A stretch of DNA of 42,402 nt from CAZRIE01 sp964600075 (lineage in GTDB: Bacteria; Bacteroidota; Bacteroidia; Flavobacteriales; Flavobacteriaceae). This document shows positions 8,762 to 17,195 of the stretch, one piece after another. The notes under the pieces were generated by a model. It was not told where the DNA came from. It did not search any database and was given only the letters and a program-made list of their open reading frames with translations. The position numbers and the translations under genes are program-made. Location: positions 1 through 42,402 of the forward strand of contig CAZRIE010000028.1 in NCBI GenBank assembly GCA_964600075.1. The letters run 5' to 3'. The first letter of the stretch is position 1. Every line of letters starts with the position of its first letter.

Positions 8762-8929
8762 CTAATACGAAAACCGAATTACCAAATCTGGGCCATGCGA
8801 GATCAAGAGCACATAAGTCGATATCACCATAGTCATAATTACTGTAAATAGGGTAAGGGTCAGGGCCTGATACCATTTAGGCATTCCGTTCAAGGCACTG
8901 TTCTGAATAATACTATTTAACACATCCAT
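8762..8929 (-). CDS. Small single-pass membrane protein (55 residues), unrecognised
   Basis: A 55-residue frame starting ATG at 8929 and ending TAG at 8762. It begins MDVLNSIIQNSALNGMPKWY, then has a strongly hydrophobic helix (residues about 22-43, with LTLTLFTVIMTMVISTYVLL), and ends ISHGPDLVIRFSY. The layout (amphipathic lead, WYQ at the membrane edge, one helix, short tail) is that of a real small membrane protein. It fills part of an otherwise gene-free interval between the M14 gene and the OmpA gene. Codon use looks like the neighbours. No family recognised. A shadow cannot be ruled out, but no larger gene overlaps it. Confidence 0.55.
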   Translation of the reverse strand: MDVLNSIIQNSALNGMPKWYQALTLTLFTVIMTMVISTYVLLISHGPDLVIRFSY

Positions 8930-9070
8930 AATTTTTAGCTTTACTGTTAAACATAGCTTCAGTTTTTAGGACGTAGGTTTTCAATTTCGAATCTGGGGTG
9001 TTCTTATTGCAGTAAACAATTAATGAGCCAAAACTCCTAATTGACAATCCCATTTTTCGATAAAGTGCAT

Positions 9071-9107
9071 AAAAAATGGAAGAACCGTAAGATTCTTCCA
9101 TTTTTTT
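9071..9107 (-). terminator. Intrinsic terminator of the OmpA-like gene
   Basis: AAAAAATGGAAGAA (9071-9084) pairs with TTCTTCCATTTTTT (9093-9106) around an 8-base loop. The A/T tracts make it usable on either strand. It lies about 50 bases beyond the stop of the minus-strand OmpA-like gene. Confidence 0.75.
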
Positions 9108-9155
9108 ATTTGGTTATAATTTATCTAAAGTTATGCTACCATATTAGAAAAACAA

Positions 9156-9983
9156 CTAAAGTGTCTCTGCGTCTAAAAGTGCAAAGAATTTATCTAAATT
9201 GGGAATAATAACAATTTTAGTACGTCTATTTTTTGCCATATTTTCCTTGGAATCGTTTTCGACCAAAGGCAAGTAACTGCTTCTTCCTGCAGCTATCATT
9301 TTAGCAGGATCGACATTGTACTTGTCTTGAAGTAGGTTTACTACTGAAGTTGCGCGTTTCACGCTTAAATCCCAATTATTTCGGAACATTGTAGTATTGA
9401 TAGTTCTAGAATCGGTATGGCCCTCGACCATAACCTCCATACTAGGTTCTGAATTGATTACTTGAGCCAACTTGCCCAAAATAATGCTTGCCTTGCTGCT
9501 TACCTTGTAGCTTCCGCTGTTGAAAAGTAATTTGTCGGAGATATTAATCATCACTACTGTCTTGTCTATGTTCACGTCAACATCGTCTTCATCATCAGAA
9601 ATAGACTTTTTTAGATTGTATGAAATAGCAAGGTTCATAGAGTCTTGAAGGGTCTTTGCCTCTGCCAATTTTCCGGCATCGACTTTCGCCAACGTAGCCC
9701 GCATTTTTTGCTTGGTGTTATTGCTCATAACCGCAACATCGTCAACAGTAGTCAACTGACTATCGTTGATTTCTTTCAACGAATTGATTTTTTCATTGTA
9801 TTCGGTAACTCGCGCCTCTATTTTTGACATTTTAGCTTCAAGCTCCTCTTTTTCTACTTGGGTTTTGGTGAGTGCACTTTGGGTTTCCGACAAGTTAGTT
9901 TCTAAGGTCGTGTATTTTTTTTTCGAAACGCACGATACTAAAAAAACAATGGAAAGTGTACTTACAATAATCGATTTTTTCAT
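9156..9983 (-). CDS. OmpA family lipoprotein
   Basis: A 275-residue outer-membrane lipoprotein with lipobox VSC (Cys 18), a coiled-coil stretch (residues about 25-75: alternating Leu/Glu/Lys, LETNLSETQSALTKTQVEKE) and a C-terminal OmpA-like peptidoglycan-binding domain (about 140-270). Diagnostic elements are LLFNSGSYKVSSKA, VEGHTDSR, the NWDLSVKRATSVVNLL helix and the terminal NRRTKIVIIP. The domain binds diaminopimelate of peptidoglycan and so links outer membrane and wall. It is a single gene with its own terminator at 9071-9107. Role assignment beyond wall anchoring is not possible. Confidence 0.93.
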   Translation of the reverse strand: MKKSIIVSTLSIVFLVSCVSKKKYTTLETNLSETQSALTKTQVEKEELEAKMSKIEARVTEYNEKINSLKEINDSQLTTVDDVAVMSNNTKQKMRATLAKVDAGKLAEAKTLQDSMNLAISYNLKKSISDDEDDVDVNIDKTVVMINISDKLLFNSGSYKVSSKASIILGKLAQVINSEPSMEVMVEGHTDSRTINTTMFRNNWDLSVKRATSVVNLLQDKYNVDPAKMIAAGRSSYLPLVENDSKENMAKNRRTKIVIIPNLDKFFALLDAETL

Positions 9984-10047
9984 TTTCAGTGTTTTAATTT
10001 ATAATAATTTTTATTCCCAATAAAATACGTGTCACAGCCAAAAATGG

Positions 10048-10137
10048 ATGTTAAGGCTATTAGGATTCTTTACTAAAAATGAAAAATCAGACAAAGAGTT
10101 TATCCAAGACATTGGTATTGAACGAATAAGCGTCTAG
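10048..10137 (+). CDS. Possible 29-residue protein or remnant
   Basis: ATG 10048 opens a 29-residue frame: MLRLLGFFTKNEKSDKEFIQ, then DIGIERISV and TAG. It reads like the end of a small acidic/basic soluble protein, and the hairpin at 10149-10176 follows 11 bases after the stop, as a terminator should. The hairpin is equally explained as the terminator of the VWA gene on the other strand, so the evidence is weak. No family recognised; it may be a gene relic. Confidence 0.25.
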   Translation: MLRLLGFFTKNEKSDKEFIQDIGIERISV

Positions 10138-10148
10138 GAATATCGCAT

Positions 10149-10176
10149 AAAAAAGGTGCCAATAAAGCACCTTTTT
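10149..10176. terminator. Bidirectional intrinsic terminator
   Basis: AAAAAAGGTGC (10149-10159) and GCACCTTTTT (10167-10176) form a short GC stem flanked by A and T runs, so it can stop transcription from either side. It lies 25 bases beyond the stop of the minus-strand VWA gene and would also serve the tiny plus-strand frame. Confidence 0.75.
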
Positions 10177-10200
10177 GAATCTCTTTCAGAATTTAAATGG

Positions 10201-11292
10201 CTATTCACAGCCACCCGTAAAGCCTTTAGCATTAAATTTCGTTTGTACGGCACCTTGGCGGTTACCGTCTTTTACTTGAATGGCTAGATCGTTGTCGCCA
10301 CTACCATCACGTTTTGGACTACAATATTCGAACAAATAAAAGCTACTGGCACGCTGAGATACCAAATCTGAAATGTCGTTAAAAGTTGTTTCTAACTCAT
10401 CTTTGTTTCCTGCGAAAACACTGGAGGTCTTTCCTAAGTCCATTAAAACTTGAGCGTCGATTTCTTCACCAAGCCCTATTGTAAAGAACGAAATATTTGG
10501 GTCTGCATTATCCACCTTTTTCTGAGCGGCGTCCTTCGTAAAGCGTGATGCTTGATCGGTGCCATCGGTAAAGATAACCACGGAGGCCGCACCAATTTTA
10601 TCCCCTTCTGTGCTTCCAGTCAACAGGTTTGAGGCGATATCGGTAGATTTTATAACTGCACCATATAAGTCTGTAGAAGGATCTTGGCTGATATCATTGG
10701 TAATGCCTTCGATAGCCATAGTCAATTCTTCTTTAGATGTGGTAAGTGCAATCAGCTCGTGTAGTTCATTCTCACCATCAAACCAATAAATGGCCATTTT
10801 AAAGGGTTCTTGTGTTGTCGCAGGCATCACGTTATCAATAAAGCTGATACTTGCCGTTTTCAATTCTTCAAGGCTACTGCTCAAAACACTATTACTTAAA
10901 TCGAGTACTAATAAAGTGTTATTGCTGAAAATTTGGGAATTTGGTGAGATGCGGGCCTGAGATTCAGAAATGGATATTGTGTTAAAACAATCGTCGTTTC
11001 GACCTTGCTCATAAATGGTAAACTGGTCGGCATTGAGGCCGGGAACCGGATTCCCTTCGCTATCGGATACCTTAAAAAAGATAGATACCTTACCGGGTAA
11101 GGTGGTATAATGTTCCTGAATGGAAAGCACCAAGTCGATTTCGCCAAGATCTAAACAATCATCTACAGGTTTTCCTTTGCCAAGGCCATCACCCGTGTTC
11201 AAGGCGAAATTTACATCATCATCTGCGTTTCCACAGGAAACGAGCAAGGTAATCGAGAAAAACAACAGGAGAAGTTTGGAGGAATAGTTCAT
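10201..11292 (-). CDS. VWA domain-containing lipoprotein
   Basis: A 363-residue predicted lipoprotein (lipobox VSC, Cys 20). After an Asp-rich linker and an Ig-like stretch with FFKVSDSEGNPVPGLNADQF (about 72-91), a von Willebrand factor A domain begins: MIDAS motif DLSNS (D131, S133, S135), then a conserved Thr region and VVIFTDGTDQ with the second metal-site Asp. The domain should bind a divalent ion and a protein ligand at the cell surface or periplasm. The C-terminus ends in NAKGFTGGCE with several cysteines that may form disulphides. Monocistronic, divergent from the DUF5916 gene. Partner unknown. Confidence 0.9.
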   Translation of the reverse strand: MNYSSKLLLLFFSITLLVSCGNADDDVNFALNTGDGLGKGKPVDDCLDLGEIDLVLSIQEHYTTLPGKVSIFFKVSDSEGNPVPGLNADQFTIYEQGRNDDCFNTISISESQARISPNSQIFSNNTLLVLDLSNSVLSSSLEELKTASISFIDNVMPATTQEPFKMAIYWFDGENELHELIALTTSKEELTMAIEGITNDISQDPSTDLYGAVIKSTDIASNLLTGSTEGDKIGAASVVIFTDGTDQASRFTKDAAQKKVDNADPNISFFTIGLGEEIDAQVLMDLGKTSSVFAGNKDELETTFNDISDLVSQRASSFYLFEYCSPKRDGSGDNDLAIQVKDGNRQGAVQTKFNAKGFTGGCE

Positions 11293-11424
11293 TTTCTATT
11301 TTTTACGTTCAACCATCACAACGAGTAAAATCTATTAAAAGTATGGATTCGGTTAAAAAATATGTTAAAGATTGTTAATACGGATGGAAACGATTTTTGT
11401 AGCTTCCCGTTAATTTTATGGCAT

Positions 11425-13629
11425 ATGAGAAATAAAGGTCCAAATGGAGTAAATGCAACATTGCTTTTCATGATGGTACTAATGCTAGGCGTACATTTTG
11501 AAACTTTTTCACAAAAAAAGAATGCATCTTTCCGGTTGAATATTCGAAAAGCGACCGGCCCGATAACCATTGATGGTTTAGAAAATGACAAAGCTTGGCA
11601 GGATACCGAAGTAGCAAAAGATTTCTTTATGGTTTTGCCTATGGATACAGGTAAGGCGAACGAAACTACCGAAATTCGGATGACTTACGATGATAAAAAT
11701 CTCTATCTGTTGGCTACGTTTTACCATAATCTCAAAGGAGACTATTATGTAGAATCGTTACGTCGAGATTTCTCCTTTGGTAAGAATGATAATTTTCTGC
11801 TTTTTCTTGATCCCTTCAACAATCAAACAACTGGTTTTTCCTTTGGCGCGAACGCTTACGGGGCACAATGGGACGGTACCATGTACAATGGAGGTAAGGT
11901 AGATTTGAACTGGGACAGTAAGTGGATATCGAAAACGACCCGAGACGATGAGAAATGGGTATTCGAAATGGCGGTGCCGTTTAAATCGATTCGCTATGAA
12001 GATGGCGTTTCCGAATGGGGAATCAACTTTAGCCGTTTAGATCTGAAGTCGACCGAAAAATCTAGTTGGACTCCCATCCCTAGGCAGTTTCCTACGGCAT
12101 CTTTGGCACTTACCGGAACTTTGGTCTGGGATACTCCTCCTCCTCCTCCCAAACTCAATTTTTCGATTATACCATATGTTCTGGGTACTGTGAGTGAGGA
12201 TATTGAAAACAATACGGGTACGGCATATGATGCCAAAGTAGGTGGTGACGTGAAGTTTAGTCTGACCTCTTCATTAAATTTAGACTTAACCGTAAATCCT
12301 GATTTTTCGCAGGTAGAAGTGGATCGACAAGTTACCAACCTCGATCGATTTGAGCTTTTTTTTCCCGAGAGACGACAATTCTTTTTGGAAAATGGAGACC
12401 TGTTCGCCAATTTCGGTTATGAAAAGATTCGTCCTTTTTTTTCCCGCCGTATAGGTCTTGGCGTTCCCATACATGCCGGGGCAAGAGTTAGCGGTAATTT
12501 GAACGAAAAGTGGCGTTTGGGCCTTATGGACATGCAAACGGCTAGTGTTGAGGAAACTGGTCTGCCAGGTCAAAACTTCGGGGTGCTTTCTCTACAGCGA
12601 AAAATATTCAGTAGATCGAGCTTAGGGCTGATTTTCGTAAACAAGCAGTCTACTAATTACCCTCAGGAAAATGATTCCATTACCGCTTTATACCCCAAAT
12701 TTAATCGTAATCTGGGATTGGAATACAATTTGGCGTCAGCCGATAACTTATGGAACGGAAAAGCTTTCTTTCTTAAGTCTTTTGCTCCTGAAGAGGGTAA
12801 TAGCGGTGTGACACAGGCCGCTCACTTAGAATACAATAGCCGAAAATGGAGTTGGCGGCTTCAAGAAGAGTGGGTGAGCAAAGAATATACGGCAGAGGTG
12901 GGGTTTGTACCCCGTAATGGGTATGTGAATTTTAATGGATACGTTGAGCATCTCTTTTTTCCAAAAGCTGGTAAGATATTGAGTCATGGACCACGAATGA
13001 ACGCCACCTATTATTTTAATGAGAACTTCGAACGTACCGACAATACAACTTATCTCCAATATTTCTTGGATTTTCGCAACCGCAGTTCCTTAATGCTTTT
13101 TATTTCTGATGATTATGTTGAACTGTTAGCTCCCTTCGACCCGACCGGCTTAGGAATTGGTTACCTTGAGGCTGGCACGAAGCACAGTTGGAACGCAATC
13201 GGTTGGGAATATGAATCGAAACCCCAAAGTTTGTTTACATATTCAATTGCCGGACGTTTGGGTGGTTATTATTCAGACGGTAACCGCACAAGTTTTTCTA
13301 CGGAACTTGGCTATCGTTTTCAGCCCTATGTAAGCCTTAGTGCCAATATTAACTATAACCACATTAAATTACCCGCACCTTGGAACACCAACCAATTTTG
13401 GTTGATAGGCTCTGAAATCGACATCACCTTTACGAACAAAATCTTCTTTGCAAACCTTTTTCAATACAATGAACAGACCAAAAATTTAAATGTGAATTCA
13501 AGGTTTCAATGGCGTTACAGCCCTGCTTCCGATTTATTTCTCGTGTATACGAACAATTATTTCATTGAACCATTAGCGGGAAGAAATTGGGCACTTACCT
13601 TAAAGTTTACCTATTGGTTTAATAAATAG
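11425..13629 (+). CDS. DUF5916 domain-containing outer-membrane protein with CBM9-like N-terminus
   Basis: A 734-residue exported protein: a signal peptide (about 28 residues, ending near ETFSQ), an N-terminal domain resembling carbohydrate-binding family 9 (ITIDGLENDKAWQDTEVAKD, YDDKNLYLLATFYH, FLLFLDPFNNQTTGFSFGAN), a Pro-rich linker (TPPPPPKLNFSI), then a long C-terminal region of alternating beta strands ending in an aromatic residue pattern (KFTYWFNK), as in outer-membrane barrels. This architecture is the DUF5916 family. The open frame extends to 11362 (21 codons more), but ATG 11425 gives a normal signal peptide. Function unknown; surface binding or transport of a glycan or metabolite is plausible. 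Sequence 13630-13921 after it has no gene. Confidence 0.88.
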   Translation: MRNKGPNGVNATLLFMMVLMLGVHFETFSQKKNASFRLNIRKATGPITIDGLENDKAWQDTEVAKDFFMVLPMDTGKANETTEIRMTYDDKNLYLLATFYHNLKGDYYVESLRRDFSFGKNDNFLLFLDPFNNQTTGFSFGANAYGAQWDGTMYNGGKVDLNWDSKWISKTTRDDEKWVFEMAVPFKSIRYEDGVSEWGINFSRLDLKSTEKSSWTPIPRQFPTASLALTGTLVWDTPPPPPKLNFSIIPYVLGTVSEDIENNTGTAYDAKVGGDVKFSLTSSLNLDLTVNPDFSQVEVDRQVTNLDRFELFFPERRQFFLENGDLFANFGYEKIRPFFSRRIGLGVPIHAGARVSGNLNEKWRLGLMDMQTASVEETGLPGQNFGVLSLQRKIFSRSSLGLIFVNKQSTNYPQENDSITALYPKFNRNLGLEYNLASADNLWNGKAFFLKSFAPEEGNSGVTQAAHLEYNSRKWSWRLQEEWVSKEYTAEVGFVPRNGYVNFNGYVEHLFFPKAGKILSHGPRMNATYYFNENFERTDNTTYLQYFLDFRNRSSLMLFISDDYVELLAPFDPTGLGIGYLEAGTKHSWNAIGWEYESKPQSLFTYSIAGRLGGYYSDGNRTSFSTELGYRFQPYVSLSANINYNHIKLPAPWNTNQFWLIGSEIDITFTNKIFFANLFQYNEQTKNLNVNSRFQWRYSPASDLFLVYTNNYFIEPLAGRNWALTLKFTYWFNK

Positions 13630-13921
13630 CTCATATCTTGAATAAACTACCATTAGCCACAGCCCTCGTACTAGTCAAGAACCCTGGGCTAAAAGCATCA
13701 AAATTTATACTAAATAGCCTTCCCCTTGCATTCGAGGTTAGCACTAATAGTCTTGATTTTCATGAGTAGTGATATGGTTAATGGTATATCAGGGCGGGAC
13801 ATACTACAATCTTATTGATTTAGCGGTTTTTAGGATTTTGTTAAAGTCGAATTAGAGAGATTTTTTTAATAACTTACAGTTTTTATTATAAATGAAAATT
13901 ACAAGCACTTAAAAACAATTT
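13630..13921. other. Gene-free stretch upstream of the iorA relic
   Basis: About 290 bases with no coding pattern that I can support on either strand. A pair of GCCC/GGGC blocks near 13662-13690 could form a weak hairpin after the DUF5916 gene. The last part, AT-rich with TTTTTTTAATAAC, would have been the leader of the iorA gene whose 5' end remains at 13922. Confidence 0.5.
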
Positions 13922-14004
13922 ATGAGTCAACGTATCAATTTAAGGTTCATCGTAAATTTCATAATGTAGATACTAGTGAAGATATTCCCTTGTTATGGAC
14001 TTAG
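13922..14004 (+). pseudogene. 5' relic of an isoquinoline 1-oxidoreductase / xanthine dehydrogenase small (2Fe-2S) subunit
   Basis: After ATG 13922 and a shift of frame within the first two codons, the sequence reads TYQFKVHRKFHNVDTSEDIP followed by LLWT and a TAG. This is the N-terminus of the small 2Fe-2S subunit (IorA/CoxS type), which normally continues with RDxLGLxGTKxGCGxxxCGAC. All cluster-binding cysteines are missing because the gene stops or is deleted here. The position is right: such genes usually precede the large subunit, xdhC and the cytidylyltransferase, and the remnants of the latter follow at 14058 and 14357. The frameshift and the deletion both mark it as dead. Confidence 0.7.
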
Positions 14005-14057
14005 AAGTGTATGCATAAGAAAAAAGCCTACTTAAATTAACGACAAATCACTCATCA

Positions 14058-14357
14058 GTGACCTACGAATTAAAGAAAATAGTCAAAGCTTATTGTGCCA
14101 CAAAAGCAAAAAAAATAAAGACCGTCTTGGCGACGGTCTTTGCTTTAGTGGGTTCTTCGTACCGCAAGCCGCGCCTGCAAATGCTTATTCGTGAAGACGG
14201 TAAAATGAAAGGTACGTTAAGTAGTGGGTCTGGGCTTAATATCGGGGTGGATCATAACGAAGAAATCGCACTTGCCATTTTGGCTGAAATACTTTGGGTA
14301 ACACGGAATAAAGAACCGATCCTATTGAAAAACAAATCGGGTAGAATCCAAAGTTAA
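14058..14357 (+). pseudogene. Internally deleted XdhC/CoxI family protein
   Basis: A 99-codon open frame starting GTG. Residues 1-54 match the XdhC/CoxI N-terminal domain: MTYELKKIVKAY, TVLATVFALVGSSYRKPR, then QMLIREDGKMKGTLSSGSG where intact proteins have the SGGCLE motif. Residues from about 55 on match the extreme C-terminus of the same family (GLNIGVDHNEEIALAILAEI). About 250 residues between, including the Rossmann domain, are absent. The junction lies near 14222-14240 and keeps the reading frame, which is why it looks like a gene. XdhC inserts or sulphurates molybdenum cofactor in XDH-type enzymes; this remnant cannot. Its stop overlaps the next ATG by one base, preserving the old operon arrangement. 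Confidence 0.8.
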
Positions 14358-14965
14358 TGGTTGCTTCTAAAAAAAACATCGCCCTTCTTATTTTAGCTGC
14401 GGGTTCTTCTTCTAGAATGGGACAACCCAAACAGTTGCTTCCTTGGAAGGACACAACTTTACTGGGGAACGCCATTCGAAACGCCACATCTTCTTTGGCA
14501 CAAACTATTTATGTCGTTCTGGGGGCAAATGCCAAAAATATTCAAAAGGAAATCGTGCACAACCGAATTGAAATCGTAGAGAATCCGTACTGGGAACATG
14601 GAATTGGAAGTTCCATAGCAATAGGCATGAACATGCTATTTAAAAAAGACATTAAATTTGAAGGAACTCTTATAATTCTTGCTGACCAACCGCTTATCGA
14701 CAAAGAATACCTTAATTTGATGATTACCTCATTTTATAATCAGCCGGAGCGTATTATGGCTACTGCATACAAAAATAGGGCAGGGGTACCCGCACTTTTT
14801 GATAAGGTGTATTTTGATGACTTGGCATGCCTTAAAAATGATTTTGGGGCGAAAGAGCTAATCGCCCAAAATGAAAGCGAAGTTTTCACCATAGACCCTT
14901 ATAATAAGTCGGTTGATGTCGATACAAAATCAGAATATCAAAATTTAATTAAAAAAACAAAATAA
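14357..14965 (+). CDS. MocA-like molybdenum cofactor cytidylyltransferase (NTP transferase)
   Basis: A 202-residue nucleotidyltransferase of the MobA/MocA fold. LAAGSSSRMGQPKQLLPW is the nucleotide-binding signature (LAAGxSxRMGxPKxLLPW) and LADQPL carries the metal-binding Asp-Gln-Pro seen in MocA. Members transfer CMP or GMP to molybdopterin to make the dinucleotide cofactor of xanthine dehydrogenase or carbon monoxide dehydrogenase-type enzymes. The reading frame is intact, yet its usual partners are reduced to scars immediately upstream, so it may now be without a client enzyme here or serve another molybdenum enzyme elsewhere. It may be co-transcribed with the amidohydrolase 13 bases downstream. 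Confidence 0.88.
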   Translation: MVASKKNIALLILAAGSSSRMGQPKQLLPWKDTTLLGNAIRNATSSLAQTIYVVLGANAKNIQKEIVHNRIEIVENPYWEHGIGSSIAIGMNMLFKKDIKFEGTLIILADQPLIDKEYLNLMITSFYNQPERIMATAYKNRAGVPALFDKVYFDDLACLKNDFGAKELIAQNESEVFTIDPYNKSVDVDTKSEYQNLIKKTK

Positions 14966-14978
14966 ACACACCAATAAA

Positions 14979-16073
14979 ATGAGAACCTATTTTTTAAATA
15001 TTTTAATTATTTTTTTTGTTGTAATACTGACCCCATTAAATTGTCAAGATATGGGTTTCGAGGAATACAATCCGAAATCAACTTTGGTAGTACCCAAAAA
15101 TGAGGTTGCAAAATCAAAATACCCCTTTATCGACGTGCATAGCCACCAACGCGATATGTCTCCCGAAAGTTTAGAAAATCTTGTTTCAGAGATGAATAAG
15201 CTAAACGAGGCCATAATGGTAAATTTAAGCGGTGGTTCTGGCAAAAGTTTATCAAGCAGCATTGAAAATATTAACGGAACTTACCCCAATCGATTTGTAG
15301 TCTTTGCCAATGTCGATTTTGATGGGGCCGGAAAACCTGGCTGGTCCGAAAACGCGGTCTCGCAATTGGAATCAGATGTGAAAAACGGAGCCAAGGGACT
15401 CAAAGTATATAAAAGTCTTGGTCTTCGAAATAACGATATCAAAGGCAAGCGATTGGCTGTAGACGATCCTCGTTTAGACCCCATTTGGGCTAAATGTGGA
15501 GAATTAGGTATACCGGTCTTGATACATTCTGCTGACCCCAAATCATTTTGGGACGATATGAATGACGAAAATGAGCGTTGGTTGGAACTAAAAACACACG
15601 CGCGTAGGAAACGTTCCGAAACCGACCCAGCACCATGGCAGCAGATTATTGATGAACAGCATCGAATGTTCAAGAAACATCCCGATACCAAGTTCATCAA
15701 TGCACACATGGGTTGGTACGCCAACGACCTTCAAAAGCTGGGCAGCTTACTTGATAAAATCCCAAACATGAATGTCGGAATTGCTGCCGTAATTGCAGAA
15801 TTGGGCAGGCAACCGAAAAATGCTCGTGAGTTTTTCGTCAAATATCAAGACCGTATTCTGTTTGGAAAAGATAGCTGGCGGCCCGAAGAATTCCCGACCT
15901 ATTTTAGGGTATTGGAAACCGATGACGAATACTTTCCGTATTACAAAAAATACCATGCTTTTTGGTCAATGTACGGATTGGACTTGCCAGATGAAGTACT
16001 GAAAAAAGTGTATTATAAAAATGCACTGAAACTCATTCCGGGGTTGGATCAGAGCTTGTTTCCTGACAAATAA
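14979..16073 (+). CDS. Exported amidohydrolase family protein (Amidohydrolase_2 type)
   Basis: A 364-residue protein with a signal peptide (hydrophobic residues 5-20). The TIM-barrel metal-dependent hydrolase residues are visible: HSH in FIDVHSHQRDM, His in PVLIHSADP, His in FINAHMGWY and Asp in FGKDSW. These match the Amidohydrolase_2 family, which includes 2-pyrone-4,6-dicarboxylate lactonase and decarboxylases as well as hydrolases. Periplasmic location is suggested by the signal. The gene starts 13 bases after the mocA-like gene and is likely in the same transcript. Substrate not identifiable. Confidence 0.88.
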   Translation: MRTYFLNILIIFFVVILTPLNCQDMGFEEYNPKSTLVVPKNEVAKSKYPFIDVHSHQRDMSPESLENLVSEMNKLNEAIMVNLSGGSGKSLSSSIENINGTYPNRFVVFANVDFDGAGKPGWSENAVSQLESDVKNGAKGLKVYKSLGLRNNDIKGKRLAVDDPRLDPIWAKCGELGIPVLIHSADPKSFWDDMNDENERWLELKTHARRKRSETDPAPWQQIIDEQHRMFKKHPDTKFINAHMGWYANDLQKLGSLLDKIPNMNVGIAAVIAELGRQPKNAREFFVKYQDRILFGKDSWRPEEFPTYFRVLETDDEYFPYYKKYHAFWSMYGLDLPDEVLKKVYYKNALKLIPGLDQSLFPDK

Positions 16074-16189
16074 TCCGCCGTTTAACTAAAACGAGTGTTT
16101 AGTAGACCAAGTAATTAATACATGTAATAGCTAGCGCCAATGTTGAAATCTCGGACATCAGTTTTTATGCGCTGGAAATAAAAATAACT

Positions 16190-16867
16190 ATGATCTACAA
16201 TAGGCCTAGATTACTGATCTTCGATGTCAACGAAACCTTACTTGATTTAAGTCCTTTAAAATCTAGAATCAATGAAGTCTTAAATTCGGAATCTGCCTTC
16301 GATATTTGGTTTCAGACTTTACTACACTATTCTTTGGTAGAAACCCTGACCGATTCGTATCAAGATTTTAGTTCGATTGCAAAAGCTACATTAAAAATGG
16401 TTTCGTTTAAATTGAAGACACAACTTTCAGAATCAGAAATTACTTCCATCTTGGGGAAAATCAAAGGATTACCTCCACATAGTGATGTTCCCGAAGCTTT
16501 GGACAGATTGAGTAAATTCGGTTTTATACTTGTCGCATTCTCCAATGGCAACGAAGAAGTCTTAAAAAAACAATTGAAGTTCGCGGAGATAGACCATTTT
16601 TTCGATGCCATTTTTTCCGTTGAAGATATACGGCAATACAAGCCGAAAGCGACTTCTTACCATTATGTTATTAATGAAATGAAAATACCTTTAAAAGACA
16701 CCATGATGATTGCTGCACATGGATGGGATATCGTAGGTGCAAAAAGGGCAGGACTAAAAACCGCGTTTATAGAAAGAAAGGGCAAAACACCTTATCCTTT
16801 AGGTGAAAACCCGGATATATCAGGTAAGACCATACTTGACATAGCGAATAAGTTAATAACAATTTAG
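16190..16867 (+). CDS. Haloacid dehalogenase type II (HAD superfamily)
   Basis: A 225-residue HAD-fold protein. The nucleophile region is LLIFDVNETLLDLSPLK (motif I, Asp), motif II is the Ser-Asn of VAFSNGNEE, motif III the Lys in YKPKATSYHYV, and motif IV lies in MIAAHGWDIVGAKRAGLKTAF. FDVNETL (rather than DxDxT) is typical of L-2-haloacid dehalogenases, which hydrolyse short 2-halo-carboxylic acids through an aspartyl-ester intermediate. Whether a haloacid is the real substrate is not certain: family members also act on other compounds. Soluble, monocistronic. Its stop overlaps a small opposite-strand frame at 16864. Confidence 0.88.
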   Translation: MIYNRPRLLIFDVNETLLDLSPLKSRINEVLNSESAFDIWFQTLLHYSLVETLTDSYQDFSSIAKATLKMVSFKLKTQLSESEITSILGKIKGLPPHSDVPEALDRLSKFGFILVAFSNGNEEVLKKQLKFAEIDHFFDAIFSVEDIRQYKPKATSYHYVINEMKIPLKDTMMIAAHGWDIVGAKRAGLKTAFIERKGKTPYPLGENPDISGKTILDIANKLITI

Positions 16868-17028
16868 TTACTAGTCTTCGGGGGATTGTCGCCTAGATTT
16901 CCGTAATCTTGAAAAATGCCACAGGAATATTCTTTTTTTGCCAACGATTTTTCTTCCTGCTTTCTCCTTTTTGCCAAAATTTCAATTTGCGGTGATAAAT
17001 AATCCATACATAAATTTTTAGATGACAT
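16864..17028 (-). CDS. Possible 54-residue basic/hydrophilic protein
   Basis: A 54-residue frame with ATG at 17028: MSSKNLCMDYLSPQ, then IEILAKRRKQEEKSLAKKEY, then SCGIFQDYGNLGDNPPKTSN. The middle third reads as a charged amphipathic helix. It converges on the HAD gene, their stops overlapping by 3 bases, and it fills a gap in which nothing else is coded. Codons 1-7 may be untranslated (a second ATG follows at codon 8). No family recognised; a chance frame is possible. Confidence 0.4.
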   Translation of the reverse strand: MSSKNLCMDYLSPQIEILAKRRKQEEKSLAKKEYSCGIFQDYGNLGDNPPKTSN

Positions 17029-17195
17029 TTGAACGGCTAATGCATCAAATTGTTGTTTTATTTTCGTTCAATGGTCTATCAATTACGAACTAAGATTAAA
17101 GCAGTAGGCTCAAATAGCATAACGTAATGTAAAAATTTTATGATTTTTTCAACCCAGCTTCTAAAGGTATTGACCTGAAAACAGAGCAAAAAACG

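Noticed and set aside
8913..9101. 62-residue minus-strand frame (MEESYGSS...)
   Set aside because: It starts inside the terminator hairpin at 9071-9107 and overlaps the better small-membrane-protein frame.
15281..15724. 147-residue minus-strand frame inside the amidohydrolase gene
   Set aside because: Antisense shadow; Ser/Cys-rich, no signal, motif or start context.
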